From JAJPHF01 sp035293805 (GTDB lineage Bacteria; Chloroflexota; UBA6077; JAJPHF01): DNA of 64,000 bases. This document shows, piece by piece, positions 33,420 to 42,198 of this stretch. The position numbers and the translations under genes were made by a program. The notes under the pieces were generated by a model. It was not told the origin of the DNA. It made no database searches and saw only the letters and a list, made by a program, of their open reading frames with translations. Positions within the stretch are counted from its first letter, which is position 1, and each line of letters opens with the position of its first letter. Location: positions 75,853 through 139,852 of the forward strand of contig DATGMD010000019.1 in the NCBI GenBank assembly GCA_035293805.1, read 5' to 3'.

Positions 33420-35228
33420 ATGATGGCGCAACAATCGCCTGCCGCGCTGCCAAGCTGGGACCTCTCCGAGCTGTACGCGGGCCTGGACGATCCGAAGCTG
33501 GACGCCGACCTCGCCGAGGTGCTGGCGCTGGCGGAGGCGTTCGAGACGGACTACAAGGGCCGCCTGGCCGCCCTGGACGATGCCGCGCTCGCGGAGGCAT
33601 TCGCTCGCTACGAGGCGCTGCTCACGCGCTCGGGGCCGCCCGGCACCTACGCTCACCTCGTCCACGCCGCGGACGCCGCCAATCCCCGCCACGGCGCGCT
33701 CGTCGCCAAGGTGCAGGAGCAGGGCACGCAGGTCCAGAACCACCTGCTGTTCTTCGAGCTGGAGCTGGCGAAGCTCGACGCCGCCCGCCTGGAGCAGATC
33801 GCCGCCAACCCGGCGTTCGCGCGCGTCCGGCATTACGTCGAGAAGGTGGTCGAGGAACAGCCCTACATGCTGAGCGAGCCCGAGGAGCGCGTGCTCAACG
33901 AGAAGGACCTCACCGGCGCCAGCGCCTTCAGCCGCCTGTTCGACGAGATCACCTCCACGATGGAGTTCGCGCTGGAGATGGACGGCAAGTCCCAGACGCT
34001 GAACGAGTCGGCGCTGCTCGCCTACCTCTACCACCCCGAGCGCGATCTGCGGCGCCGCGCGGCCGAGAGCCTGAGCGAGGGCCTGAGCCGCCACCTGCGC
34101 CAGCTCGTGTTCATCTACAACACGCTGATGCAGGACAAGGCGACGAACGACCGCCTGCGGGGCTATCCCGAGCCCGAGTCGGCCCGCCACCTGGCGAACG
34201 AGCTATCCCCGGCGATCGTGGAGACGATGGCCGCTGCCACCGTCGAGGCGTACCCGCTGGTCGCGCGTTACTACAACCTGAAGCGCAGTATGCTCGGCCT
34301 GGACACGCTCTACATCTACGATCGCTACGCGCCCCTGCCCGGCACGGCGAACGACATCCCCTGGGACGAGGCGCGGCGGGTGGTGGTGGACTCGTACAGC
34401 GCCTTCGACCCCGAGATCGGCGAGATCGTCGATCGCTTCTTCCACCAGCGCTGGATCGACGCCGCGCTGCGCGACGGCAAGCGCGGCGGGGCGTTCTGCG
34501 CCGCCGTGACGCCCGACCGCCACCCCTACGTGCTGCTGAACTACACCGGCAAGCCGCGCGACGTGATGACGCTCGGCCACGAGCTAGGCCACGGCGTCCA
34601 CGACGTGCTCTCCCGCGTGCAGAGCATCCTGGAGTACCACCCGCCCCTCGCGCTGGCCGAGACGGCGAGCGTGTTCGGCGAGATCCTGGTGTTCGACGCG
34701 CTGCGCGAGCGGCTCAACGACCCCCGCGAGCGCCTGGCGTTCCTGGCGGGCAAGATCGAGGACATGTTCGCCACCACCTTCCGCCAGATCGCCATGTACC
34801 GCTTCGAACAGCGCGTCCATCGCCTGCGCCGCAACCAGGGCGAGCTAGACGCCGAGACCATCGGGAACGTCTGGCAGGACGAGATCGGTGCCATGTTCGC
34901 CGGCTCCATCGAGCTGACCGCGGGGCACAGCGTCTGGTGGAGCTACATCCCGCACTTCATCCACACGCCGTTCTACGTCTACGCCTACCCGTTCGGCCAG
35001 TTCCTGACGCTCGGCCTCTACGCGCGCTACAAGGAGGAGGGAGCGGCATTCCTGCCGCGCTACCGCCAGGCGTTCAGCGCCGGCGGCTCCGTGGCGCCCC
35101 AGCCGCTGATGGCGTCGGTCGGTATCGACATCGCCGACCCCGGCTTCTGGCGCTCAGGCATGCAGTACATCTCGGCACTCGTGGACGAAGCGGAGCTACT
35201 CTGGGAATCGCTCAACCAGCGCGCCTGA
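33420..35228 (+). CDS. pepF: Oligoendopeptidase F (M3 family)
   Basis: This 602-residue cytosolic zinc metallopeptidase degrades oligopeptides. HELGHGVHD (H387-E-L-G-H391) is the HEXXH zinc motif, with the third ligand region ALAETASVFGEILVFD downstream, as in M3 peptidases. Its length and the N-terminal helical domain (WDLSELYAGLDDPKLDADL) match PepF. Near the end, HSVWWSYIPHFIHTPFYVYAYPFG is the conserved substrate-binding region. The start is ATG 33420, or ATG 33423 with GAGGGA upstream. Confidence 0.95.
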   Translation: MMAQQSPAALPSWDLSELYAGLDDPKLDADLAEVLALAEAFETDYKGRLAALDDAALAEAFARYEALLTRSGPPGTYAHLVHAADAANPRHGALVAKVQEQGTQVQNHLLFFELELAKLDAARLEQIAANPAFARVRHYVEKVVEEQPYMLSEPEERVLNEKDLTGASAFSRLFDEITSTMEFALEMDGKSQTLNESALLAYLYHPERDLRRRAAESLSEGLSRHLRQLVFIYNTLMQDKATNDRLRGYPEPESARHLANELSPAIVETMAAATVEAYPLVARYYNLKRSMLGLDTLYIYDRYAPLPGTANDIPWDEARRVVVDSYSAFDPEIGEIVDRFFHQRWIDAALRDGKRGGAFCAAVTPDRHPYVLLNYTGKPRDVMTLGHELGHGVHDVLSRVQSILEYHPPLALAETASVFGEILVFDALRERLNDPRERLAFLAGKIEDMFATTFRQIAMYRFEQRVHRLRRNQGELDAETIGNVWQDEIGAMFAGSIELTAGHSVWWSYIPHFIHTPFYVYAYPFGQFLTLGLYARYKEEGAAFLPRYRQAFSAGGSVAPQPLMASVGIDIADPGFWRSGMQYISALVDEAELLWESLNQRA

Positions 35229-35302
35229 CGACGGCGGGTTTCCCTCTCCTCCCCAGGAGAGCAGCGACGCTCCCAGCAATCCGCGTCGCAGCGGGAGAGC
35301 AT

Positions 35303-35341
35303 CCCTCCCCCTCTCCCCCTGGGAGAGGGTCGGGGTGAGGG
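35303..35341. repeat. Palindromic CCCTCTCCC repeat, intergenic copy
   Basis: CCCTCTCCCCCTGGGAGAGGG with the GGGGTGAGGG tail, between pepF and the VOC gene. Same family as the in-frame copies in the DUF2298 genes. Confidence 0.85.
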
Positions 35342-35379
35342 TTTCTCACTCCCAGCCGCCGACATTGTGGAGGATAGCA

Positions 35380-35745
35380 ATGCCCATCACGCTGAACCAC
35401 ACCATCGTGCCCGCGCACGACAAGGTCGCGTCCGCGCAGTTCTTCGCGCGCATCATGGGCCTGGAGTACAACGGTCTCCACTACCACTTCGCCCCGGTGC
35501 GCGTGAACGACACGCTGACCCTCGACTTCGACGACGTCGAGCAGTTCGAGGGCCACCACTACGCCTTCCTCGTCTCCGACGAGGAGTTCGACGGCATCCT
35601 GGCGCGCGTCCGGGCCGAGGGCGTTCCCATCGGCAGCGGCCCCGACGGCGGCTGGGACGGCCAGCTCAACCACCGCCTGGGCGGCCGCGGCTTCTACTTC
35701 CCCGACCCCAACGGCCACATGCTGGAGGTCATGACCCGCGCCTAA
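35380..35745 (+). CDS. VOC-superfamily (glyoxalase-like) protein
   Basis: 121 residues from ATG 35380 with GGAGGA upstream. One VOC module: NHTIVPAHDKVASAQFFARI, TLDFDDVEQFEGHHYAFLV, and GGRGFYFPDPNGHMLEVMTR. The His near the start, the central HH pair and the final Glu (HMLE) fit the VOC metal site. Members include glyoxalase I, fosfomycin resistance proteins and extradiol dioxygenases; the reaction cannot be told from sequence. Its stop codon is the first base triplet of a family B palindrome. Confidence 0.85.
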   Translation: MPITLNHTIVPAHDKVASAQFFARIMGLEYNGLHYHFAPVRVNDTLTLDFDDVEQFEGHHYAFLVSDEEFDGILARVRAEGVPIGSGPDGGWDGQLNHRLGGRGFYFPDPNGHMLEVMTRA

Positions 35746-35816
35746 GCACTCGGCCAGGGACCGTGTGTAGGTTCGGCGAAGCCGAACCTACACACCATCC
35801 TGGGCCCGCAGCCTAG
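35743..35816. repeat. Family B palindromic element, copy 2
   Basis: A 74-bp palindrome TAAGCACTCGGCCAGG ... GTGTGTAGGTTCGGC-GAA-GCCGAACCTACACAC ... CAGCCTAG between convergent genes. It includes the stop codon of the VOC gene. Confidence 0.85.
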
Positions 35817-35824
35817 TGGGCTGC

Positions 35825-36802
35825 TTACTCGACGCCCGGCGCGAATAGCTCGTCGGGGCTCACCGGGCGGGGCGCCAGGCCCTGCTCGTGGACGTACTGG
35901 CCGATGGCCGCGAAGGTGGGGCGGTTGGGCGCCAGCCCGTAGGCCCAGAAGTCGTGCCCGAACACCCGCCAGGTCTCCTCGACGTGGTCGATGAGCCACG
36001 GCAGCGATAGTCGCAGGGCGTCGGTGTCGTACAGCCCGTTGACCGCCAGGTCGCGCGCCGCGCAGAACGCCTTGTAAATGCTGCGCGCGACCCACGGATA
36101 CTCCCGGTGTACGTCCTCGCGCACCACGACGGTGTGCATGATCGGGAAGATGCGCGTGCGCCGGTAGTAGTCCTGCTCGACTGCCTTGTAGTTCGGGAAG
36201 AGGCGGGCGATGCGCGGCGAGCCGCGCTGGAAGGTCGAGGGGATGTACAGGGACATGAGCGCGTCCAGCTCGCCCGCCTCCAGCATCCGCTCGAGCGTCT
36301 GCTGCTCGGTGAGGAACTCCAGCCGGATCGCCGGCGGCAGGTTCAGCGGGAGGAGCGGCGGCGGCCCGGGCCGGTCCAGCGCGCCCATGAACCAGTGGAC
36401 GTCTTCCGGCCGGACGCCGTACTCGTGCTGCAGCATGCCGCGCATGAACACCGAGCCGGTGGAGCCGTACTGCATCGTGCCCACGCGCTTGCCCTTGAGG
36501 TCCTCGGGCGTCGCGATGCCGGCGTCCGGCCGGACGTAGATGCAGGAGTGGCGGAAGATCTTGGAGAGCGCCACCGGCACCGCGACGACGGGACAGGCCC
36601 CGCGCGCCGTGAGCGTCGTGTACGACGCCAGCGACAGCTCGGACACCTGGAACTCCTGGCGCTCCAGCATGCGCGGGAACGTCTCGTGCGGGCGCAGCAC
36701 CAGGACGTTCAGGTCGATGCCCTCGGGCTGCACGCGCCCGTCGATGAGCGGGCGCGTGCGGTCGTAGTCCCAGCAGGCCAGCGTGAGCGGAAGCTTCGAC
36801 AC
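35825..36802 (-). CDS. 4,5-dihydroxyphthalate decarboxylase-like / binding-protein-fold protein
   Basis: 325 residues from GTG 36802 (GGAGGGG upstream), with no signal peptide. LPLTLACWDYDRTRPLIDGRV, VQPEGIDLNVLVLRP, FPRMLERQEFQVSELSL and LKGKRVGTMQYGSTGSVFMRG are the pattern of the 4,5-dihydroxyphthalate decarboxylase group, which uses the type 2 periplasmic-binding-protein fold as an enzyme. A later HTVVVREDVHREYPWVARS is also typical. The cytosolic location agrees with an enzyme. The phthalate-type Rieske oxygenase at 23824 could belong to the same kind of pathway, but no intervening pathway genes are present. An uptake-binding role remains possible. Confidence 0.8.
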   Translation of the reverse strand: MSKLPLTLACWDYDRTRPLIDGRVQPEGIDLNVLVLRPHETFPRMLERQEFQVSELSLASYTTLTARGACPVVAVPVALSKIFRHSCIYVRPDAGIATPEDLKGKRVGTMQYGSTGSVFMRGMLQHEYGVRPEDVHWFMGALDRPGPPPLLPLNLPPAIRLEFLTEQQTLERMLEAGELDALMSLYIPSTFQRGSPRIARLFPNYKAVEQDYYRRTRIFPIMHTVVVREDVHREYPWVARSIYKAFCAARDLAVNGLYDTDALRLSLPWLIDHVEETWRVFGHDFWAYGLAPNRPTFAAIGQYVHEQGLAPRPVSPDELFAPGVE

Positions 36803-36951
36803 CGCGGACCCCTCCCTACCGCCCGGCGGAGCGGGCGAGGCTGTTGGCGCCATGCTACCACGCCTCGCCCCCCGCGCCGGCGGCACGGCGCCGCGCGTGG
36901 ACGGGGTGGCCGCGTCGGGCGTCCCGCTCCGCGCGGAAACCGGCGATATCC

Positions 36952-36980
36952 TTGACCGGGAGCCGCCTGCCTACTATCGT
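36952..36980 (+). promoter_or_regulatory. Promoter TTGACC-17-TATCGT
   Basis: TTGACC (36952-36957), 17-bp spacer, TATCGT (36975-36980), about 85 bp before the protease start at 37066. Confidence 0.5.
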
Positions 36981-37065
36981 TCGTATAGGGGCGATGGCGG
37001 TCGCCGAGCGACCTCGCGGGACGCCGCGCGCGAAGCTCACTCACCTATGGAAGGGGACTCCGCCG

Positions 37066-38463
37066 ATGAATCTGCTGCTGCGCCGCGTGGCGCTCTTCGT
37101 CGCGCTGGTGCTCGCGGCCGCGGGCGGCGTCGCCGCCATTGCCGTGCGCCTGCCGTCCAGCGACTTCACCCCGCTGCAAACGGCTAGCGTGAGCGCGCAG
37201 GGCTTTACCAGCGACACGGACACGAGCTTCGACGCGATCAAGGCGCGCGTTACCCAGCTCCGCGGCCTGACTCCCAAAGCCGACGTGCCGGAGGTGGCGC
37301 TCACGCCGGCCGAGTACCGCGACCGGATGATCGCCGACATGGCCGACGAGGACTCGCAGAAGTCGATCGAGGACAGCCGCCAGCTCATGGTCGCGCTCGG
37401 CCTGCTCGCGCCCGACGTCGATCTCTACCAGATGGAGCTGGACTTCCGCACGGGCATCGTGCTCGGCGAGTACGACCCCGACACCAAGCAGCTCTACGTC
37501 ATCACGGGGACCGACCTCACGCGCCCGCTGGAGCGCGTGACCCTGGCCCACGAGTTCACCCACGCGCTGCAGGACCAGTACTACGACATCCGCGCGCTGC
37601 TGCCCAAGGACTCCGACAACTCCGACCGCGACCTGGCCGTCTCGTCGATCCTGGAGGGCGACGCGCTCATCTCTGAGCAGCTCTACGAGATCCATGCCCT
37701 CAGCCGCGCCGAGCGCCAGGAGAAGCGGCGCGAGGAGCAGTCGATGAGCAGCCAGGTCAACCTCGACCGGGTACCGCTGGTGCTCCTCGAGGAGACGTAC
37801 TTCCCCTACGTCTACGGGCCCGAGTTCATCGCGTCGGTAATTGGCCGCGATACGCTGCGCCAGGCGATCGACAGCGGCACCGGCTACGGGCCGGCGGTCA
37901 CGCCCATCTTCGAGAACCCGCCCAAGTCGACGGCCCAGATCATCCATCCCGAGAAGTACGTCAACAACGTGCTGCCCGTCCCCGTCAACTTCCCCGACCT
38001 GGCCGCGGCGCTCGGCCCCGGCTGGGAGCAGCGCCGCAAGGACCTGCTAGGGGAGATCGACCACCGCATCCTCATCCAGCAGTTCGTGAACCGCGAGCTG
38101 GGCGACCGCGCGTCCGCGGGTTGGGCCGGCGATGCGTTCGCCCTGCTGCGCAACGGCGACCAGACGGCCGTCGTCGTGCGCAGCATCTGGGACACCCCGA
38201 ACAACGCCAACGAGTGGTTCGACGCCTACACCCAGGCGATGACCGCGCGCTACCGCCAGAACTTGCAGAGCGTCGACCAGCGCGCAAACCGCGTGCAGTG
38301 GCGCACGCCCGACAGCCAGCAGCTCTTGACCGTAGACGGCACCAGCACGACAATAATCATCGCGCCGACGGCGGACCAGATCAGCCGCCTGGAGCAGGCC
38401 CTGGGCCTGAGCGCCGTCCCGGCCGCCCGCCGCCTGCTGCCGACCGTCGGCTTGATTCCGTAG
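37066..38463 (+). CDS. Membrane-anchored or secreted HEXXH metalloprotease-like protein
   Basis: 465 residues from ATG 37066 with GGAAGGGGA upstream. An N-terminal membrane/signal segment (VALFVALVLAAAGGVAAIAV) is followed by an extracytoplasmic region. LAHEFTHALQDQYYDIRALL holds H162-E-F-T-H166, and E197 in LEGDALISEQL, about 31 residues later, fits a gluzincin third ligand. The domain before the motif includes LGEYDPDTKQLYVI. The C-terminal half has YVNNVLPVPVNFPDL and a beta-rich end. I recognise a zinc-peptidase core but no named family. It may process surface proteins. It is monocistronic. Confidence 0.78.
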   Translation: MNLLLRRVALFVALVLAAAGGVAAIAVRLPSSDFTPLQTASVSAQGFTSDTDTSFDAIKARVTQLRGLTPKADVPEVALTPAEYRDRMIADMADEDSQKSIEDSRQLMVALGLLAPDVDLYQMELDFRTGIVLGEYDPDTKQLYVITGTDLTRPLERVTLAHEFTHALQDQYYDIRALLPKDSDNSDRDLAVSSILEGDALISEQLYEIHALSRAERQEKRREEQSMSSQVNLDRVPLVLLEETYFPYVYGPEFIASVIGRDTLRQAIDSGTGYGPAVTPIFENPPKSTAQIIHPEKYVNNVLPVPVNFPDLAAALGPGWEQRRKDLLGEIDHRILIQQFVNRELGDRASAGWAGDAFALLRNGDQTAVVVRSIWDTPNNANEWFDAYTQAMTARYRQNLQSVDQRANRVQWRTPDSQQLLTVDGTSTTIIIAPTADQISRLEQALGLSAVPAARRLLPTVGLIP

Positions 38464-38583
38464 CGCTCCCAACGGAGGCGCACTCTGGTTTCCGGGGGCG
38501 CAGGGCAGCACCTCGGCCGGGGGCTCGGGGGCGTCCCCCCGACCCTCCCTTCTCTCGTTGATGGTTGAGAGGACGGTGAGCTT

Positions 38584-39624
38584 ATGGTCCAGCAAGCGGC
38601 GCCGCCACATGGCCACATGCACGACTACGAGGCGCACGTCCAGGCGGTGGAGGAGGACCTGGAATACTACCGCGTCAAGCGGTTCGAGCCGCGCGTGCTC
38701 TACTGTCACCGGCGAGGTCTCATCACGCTCTACGACGTCCTCCGCGCCGCCGCCGCGCTGCCGCCGCCCGCCCCGCCCGACACCGCCGCCGGCCTGGAAC
38801 AGCGCATCCGCGCGCTGGAAGACGGCCTCGACGCTTACGTGCGCGGCAACGCGCTCGCCTCAGTCGACGTGGGCGGCGCGAAGATGGTCATCGAGGACAC
38901 CCGCACCGAGCGCGGCGACTACGATCCCGCCTTCCGCATCGCCAAAAAGGCGCACGGCGGCACCCTGGCGGAGCGCGTCGCCCAGCTGGAGGCGGACCTG
39001 CGCGACTACATGCGCCTCCAGGACGCCTTCTTGCAGGCGTTGGTCGCGCGCGGCGCTCTCGACGCCGACCGCCTGGCCGCCGCGCGCACCACGGCGCCGG
39101 CGCCCAGCCCGTGGAACGGCGCCCGCATCGTGGCGCGCGCCTGGGTGGACCCCGAGTTCAAGCGCCAGCTGCTCGAGAAGGGCCGCGAGGCCGTGCGCGA
39201 GCTGGACATCCCCCCCGGCCGCCTCGGCAAGATGGGCGTCGCCGAGAACACCGACGCGGTCCACAACGTCGTCGTCTGTACGCTCTGCTCGTGCTACCCC
39301 TACGACCTGCTGGGCGACACCCCTTGGTGGTACAAGCACGACAGCTACAAGCAGCAGATCGTGCGCGACCCGCGCGGCACGCTGGCGACGATGTTCGGCT
39401 TGCAGCTTCCCGAGCACATGGAGCTGCGCGTCCACGACAGCACGTCCGACATCCGCTGGATGGTCATCCCGCGCCGCCCCGCCGGCACCGAGGGTTGGAG
39501 CGAGGAGGAGCTGGCGCGGCTGGTGACGCAGGAGAGCCTGATCGGCGTGGCCGAGCCGCTGGCGCAGCCGCCCGCCGGTGCGGCGCCGGCGCCGCGCGCC
39601 AATCGCCTGACGGACGGCCGATGA
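38584..39624 (+). CDS. Nitrile hydratase alpha-like subunit with N-terminal extension
   Basis: 346 residues. Residues ~115-335 match nitrile hydratase alpha / thiocyanate hydrolase gamma: NGARIVARAWVDPEFKRQLL, then VVVCTLCSCYPYDLLG with C232-T-L-C235-S-C237 (the Cys-claw metal site; the Thr suggests the cobalt type), WWYKHDSYKQQIVRDPRG, and RPAGTEGWSEEELARLV. The first ~115 residues (HDYEAHVQAVEEDLEYYRV, FEPRVLYCHRRGLITLYDVL) are an extension I do not recognise. The next gene encodes only the C-terminal beta-subunit domain. The product may hydrate a nitrile or a related small molecule. ATG 38584; the stop overlaps the next ATG (ATGA). Confidence 0.88.
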   Translation: MVQQAAPPHGHMHDYEAHVQAVEEDLEYYRVKRFEPRVLYCHRRGLITLYDVLRAAAALPPPAPPDTAAGLEQRIRALEDGLDAYVRGNALASVDVGGAKMVIEDTRTERGDYDPAFRIAKKAHGGTLAERVAQLEADLRDYMRLQDAFLQALVARGALDADRLAAARTTAPAPSPWNGARIVARAWVDPEFKRQLLEKGREAVRELDIPPGRLGKMGVAENTDAVHNVVVCTLCSCYPYDLLGDTPWWYKHDSYKQQIVRDPRGTLATMFGLQLPEHMELRVHDSTSDIRWMVIPRRPAGTEGWSEEELARLVTQESLIGVAEPLAQPPAGAAPAPRANRLTDGR

Positions 39625-39896
39625 CCGAGCAGAGCACGCGGCCCCGCTTCGGCGTCGGCAGCCGCGTCCGCGTGAAGATGGAGAACCGCGAGGGCAACCC
39701 GCGCACGCCTCAGTACGTCCGCGGCAAGACCGGGGTCGTCAGCCAGGTCCACGGCGTCATCTACAACCCGATCGACCACCGCGGCTCGTACCCGCCGCTC
39801 TACAGCGTGGTCTTCGCCGTGGGCGAGGTGTTCGGCGGCCCCAGCGCCGACAAGCTCTCCGTGGACCTCCACGAGGAGTGGCTGGAGCCCGCCTGA
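39621..39896 (+). CDS. Nitrile hydratase beta C-terminal-domain protein
   Basis: 91 residues. FGVGSRVRVKMENREGNPRTP, YVRGKTGVVSQVHGVIYNP, PPLYSVVFAVGEVFGG and SVDLHEEWLEP correspond to the SH3-like barrel at the C-terminus of nitrile hydratase beta (or the separate thiocyanate hydrolase alpha subunit, ScnA). The N-terminal helical half of beta is missing. It is translationally coupled to the alpha-like gene by ATGA. It should contact the alpha subunit and help shape the metal site. Confidence 0.88.
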   Translation: MTEQSTRPRFGVGSRVRVKMENREGNPRTPQYVRGKTGVVSQVHGVIYNPIDHRGSYPPLYSVVFAVGEVFGGPSADKLSVDLHEEWLEPA

Positions 39897-39965
39897 GCTG
39901 CCGGCCCAGGTTGGTGTGTAGGTTTGGCGAAGCCAAACCTACACACCAACCTGGCTGAGTGTTTA
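39893..39965. repeat. Family B palindromic element, copy 3
   Basis: GGCCCAGGTTGGTGTGTAGG ... GGC-GAA-GCC ... and its complement, between the convergent nitrile-hydratase-like and penicillin-binding-protein genes. It is inverted relative to copies 1 and 2 and touches both stop codon regions. Confidence 0.85.
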
Positions 39966-39969
39966 GCGC

Positions 39970-42117
39970 CTACTGGTGCGGCGCGCGCTCCGCGAGCACG
40001 AGGTCGGTGCTGTGGCCCGGCTCGTCGTGCACCGGCTCGTCGACCAGGCCGTCGGGCCGCTGGAAGTCCTCGACGGGGAGCTGGAGCACGTCGAAGGCCG
40101 CCTCCATCGCCTCGTGCCAGATCTTGCCCGCGCTCATCGAGCTGAGCACCTCGCGCATCGGGTGCCCGTCGGTGTTGCCGACCCAGACGCCGATCGTCAG
40201 GTTCGGCGTGTACCCCATCGTCCAGGTGTCGCGGTAGTTGTCGGTGGTGCCGGTCTTGGCGGCGGCCGGGCGCGACAGGTCGAGCTGGCTGTGCGGCCCG
40301 TACGTGATCAGGCGGGAGTTCGGGTCGCTGAGGATGCTCGTCAGCATGTACACCAGGCGCGGATCGACCACCTGCTCACCGCTGCTCGGCCGGGTCTCCT
40401 CCAGCACGCGGTCGTGCCCGTCGACGATCCGCGTGATCGCGACGGGGCCGACGCGGCGCCCCTGGTTGGCGAACACGGCGTAGGCTCCGGTCAGCTCCAG
40501 CGGCGTGACCTCGACGCCGCCCAGCGTGAGCGACAGCCCGTATTGCTTCGACGCGTCGAGACTGGCGATGCCCAGGCGGTTCGCCATCTCGACGGCGTTC
40601 TCCACGCCGATCGTGTTCAGCGTCTCGACCGCGGGGATGTTCAGCGAGTTGCCCAGCGCCACGCGCACCGGCACCGGCCCGTGGAACTTGTTGTCGAAGT
40701 TCACCGGGCAATAGGGCGGCTGCCCCTGGCCGCCAGGGAAGCACGTCGCCTGGTCCTGGAGCACCGTGGCGGGCGTGAAGCCGGCCTTCTCGAACGCCGT
40801 CAGGTACACGACCGGCTTGATCGAGGAGCCGGGCTGGCGCTCGGACACCGTGACGTTTACCTGCCCGTCGATGTCCGTGTTGTGGTAGTCCATGCTGCCG
40901 ACCATCGCCAGGATCTCGCCCGTCTTCGGGTCCATGGCGACGATCCCCGTGTTGCTGGCCCCGTGCAGCTTCAGGTTGGCCGCGTTGTCCTTGGCCACTT
41001 GCTCCAGCCGCTCCTGCAGGCGCAGGTCGAGCGTCGTGTAGACTTGCAGCCCGCCCTGGTAGAGCAGTCGCGGCCCGTACTTCTGCTCCAGCAGGTCGCG
41101 GATGTAGAACACCCAGTGCGGCGCCTTCAGGTCGTCGTCGGGCGGCGGCGCGAGCTGCGGCTCCTCCGCGTAGGCGTTCGCGGCCGTCGCCTCGTCCACG
41201 AAGCCGCTGCGCACCATCTGGTCGAGCACGTACCGCTGCCGCTGCCGCGCTGCGTCGAGGTGCAGGCGCGGGTTGTACTCCGTGGGCGACTGCGGCAGGC
41301 CCGCCAGCAACGAGGCCTCGGCCAGCGTCAGGTCGGCGGGCGTCTTGCCGAAGTAGGTCTCGGCCGCCGCCGCCACCCCGTACGCCTGGTCCCCGTAGTA
41401 GACCTCGTTGAGATACATGTCGACGATGTCGTCCTTCGAGTACATCTCGTTGACGCGATACGCTAGCACCGCCTCCTCGAACTTGCGCAGCAGCGTCTGG
41501 CGCTCGCGCTCGTCCTCGGGAATCAGCGTGTTCCGCACGAGCTGCTGCGTGATCGTGCTCGCGCCCGAGACGATGCCCTGGTGGCTGACGTTTTGCCAGA
41601 TGGCGCGCGCGATCCCGTGGGGATCGACGCCGGGGTTGTCGTAGAAGCTCGCGTCCTCGGCGGCCAGCGTCGCGTCGACCATCCAGGGCGAGACCTCGTT
41701 CAGCGGCACCAGCGTGCGGCGCCCCTCGTTGGGGGCGTAGAGCTCGTGCAGCAGCACGCCATTGCGGTCGTAGATGCGCGTCGTCTGGAACGGCTCGCGG
41801 TTGGCCAGCTCGCTGACGGGCGGCAGGTCGCGGGTCACGTCGGCGTAGACGCTGGCCGCCACCGAGCCGACCCCCACGACGAGCATCAGGCCCAGCGTGA
41901 ACAGCACGAGCAGGCCGGTGCTGACCCCGGTGGCGAACAGCGGGCGGTTGATGCCGCGCGGACGGTCGCCGCGGGCGCGCGCCACGCGCCAGCCAAGGCC
42001 GGCCCGCCCGGGCAGGCGTCCTTCCGCCCAGGCCCGGCCCGGCTGCGTTTCCCGGCCCCACCGGCCCATCCGACGTGCCATGCTGCCGTTCCCCCGCGAG
42101 CCCCTGTATCCTGCCAT
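39970..42117 (-). CDS. Class A penicillin-binding protein (glycosyltransferase-transpeptidase)
   Basis: 715 residues; ATG 42081 is an alternative start. A cytosolic Arg-rich tail is followed by one membrane anchor (GLLVLFTLGLMLVVGVGSVA, about 65-90). The GT51 domain has TLAAEDASFYDNPGVD with the catalytic Glu, GASTITQQLVRN, and LLAGLPQSPTEYNP. The transpeptidase domain has SxxK at S431-S-I-K434 (PGSSIKP), SxN at S491-L-N (GNSLNIP) and KTG at K621 (AKTGTTD). All catalytic residues are present, so both polymerisation and cross-linking of peptidoglycan are expected. It precedes no obvious partner. It shows the organism has a murein wall synthesis system. Confidence 0.95.
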   Translation of the reverse strand: MAGYRGSRGNGSMARRMGRWGRETQPGRAWAEGRLPGRAGLGWRVARARGDRPRGINRPLFATGVSTGLLVLFTLGLMLVVGVGSVAASVYADVTRDLPPVSELANREPFQTTRIYDRNGVLLHELYAPNEGRRTLVPLNEVSPWMVDATLAAEDASFYDNPGVDPHGIARAIWQNVSHQGIVSGASTITQQLVRNTLIPEDERERQTLLRKFEEAVLAYRVNEMYSKDDIVDMYLNEVYYGDQAYGVAAAAETYFGKTPADLTLAEASLLAGLPQSPTEYNPRLHLDAARQRQRYVLDQMVRSGFVDEATAANAYAEEPQLAPPPDDDLKAPHWVFYIRDLLEQKYGPRLLYQGGLQVYTTLDLRLQERLEQVAKDNAANLKLHGASNTGIVAMDPKTGEILAMVGSMDYHNTDIDGQVNVTVSERQPGSSIKPVVYLTAFEKAGFTPATVLQDQATCFPGGQGQPPYCPVNFDNKFHGPVPVRVALGNSLNIPAVETLNTIGVENAVEMANRLGIASLDASKQYGLSLTLGGVEVTPLELTGAYAVFANQGRRVGPVAITRIVDGHDRVLEETRPSSGEQVVDPRLVYMLTSILSDPNSRLITYGPHSQLDLSRPAAAKTGTTDNYRDTWTMGYTPNLTIGVWVGNTDGHPMREVLSSMSAGKIWHEAMEAAFDVLQLPVEDFQRPDGLVDEPVHDEPGHSTDLVLAERAPHQ

Positions 42118-42198
42118 CGCGGCCCGCTAGACCCCTGGCAAATCGCATACCAGGCCGCGTTGGGTCGGGGGGCCGGGGGGCCGCGCGGGCGGGCGGCG

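Noticed and set aside
32616..34190. Extending the RidA-like frame upstream to 678 residues
   Set aside because: The extra part is antisense to a methyltransferase and pepF; GTG 32615 has a strong ribosome-binding site.
33395..35338. 647-codon plus-strand frame overlapping pepF
   Set aside because: Arg/Pro/Ala-rich out-of-frame reading of the oligoendopeptidase gene, which has the HELGH motif and full family sequence.
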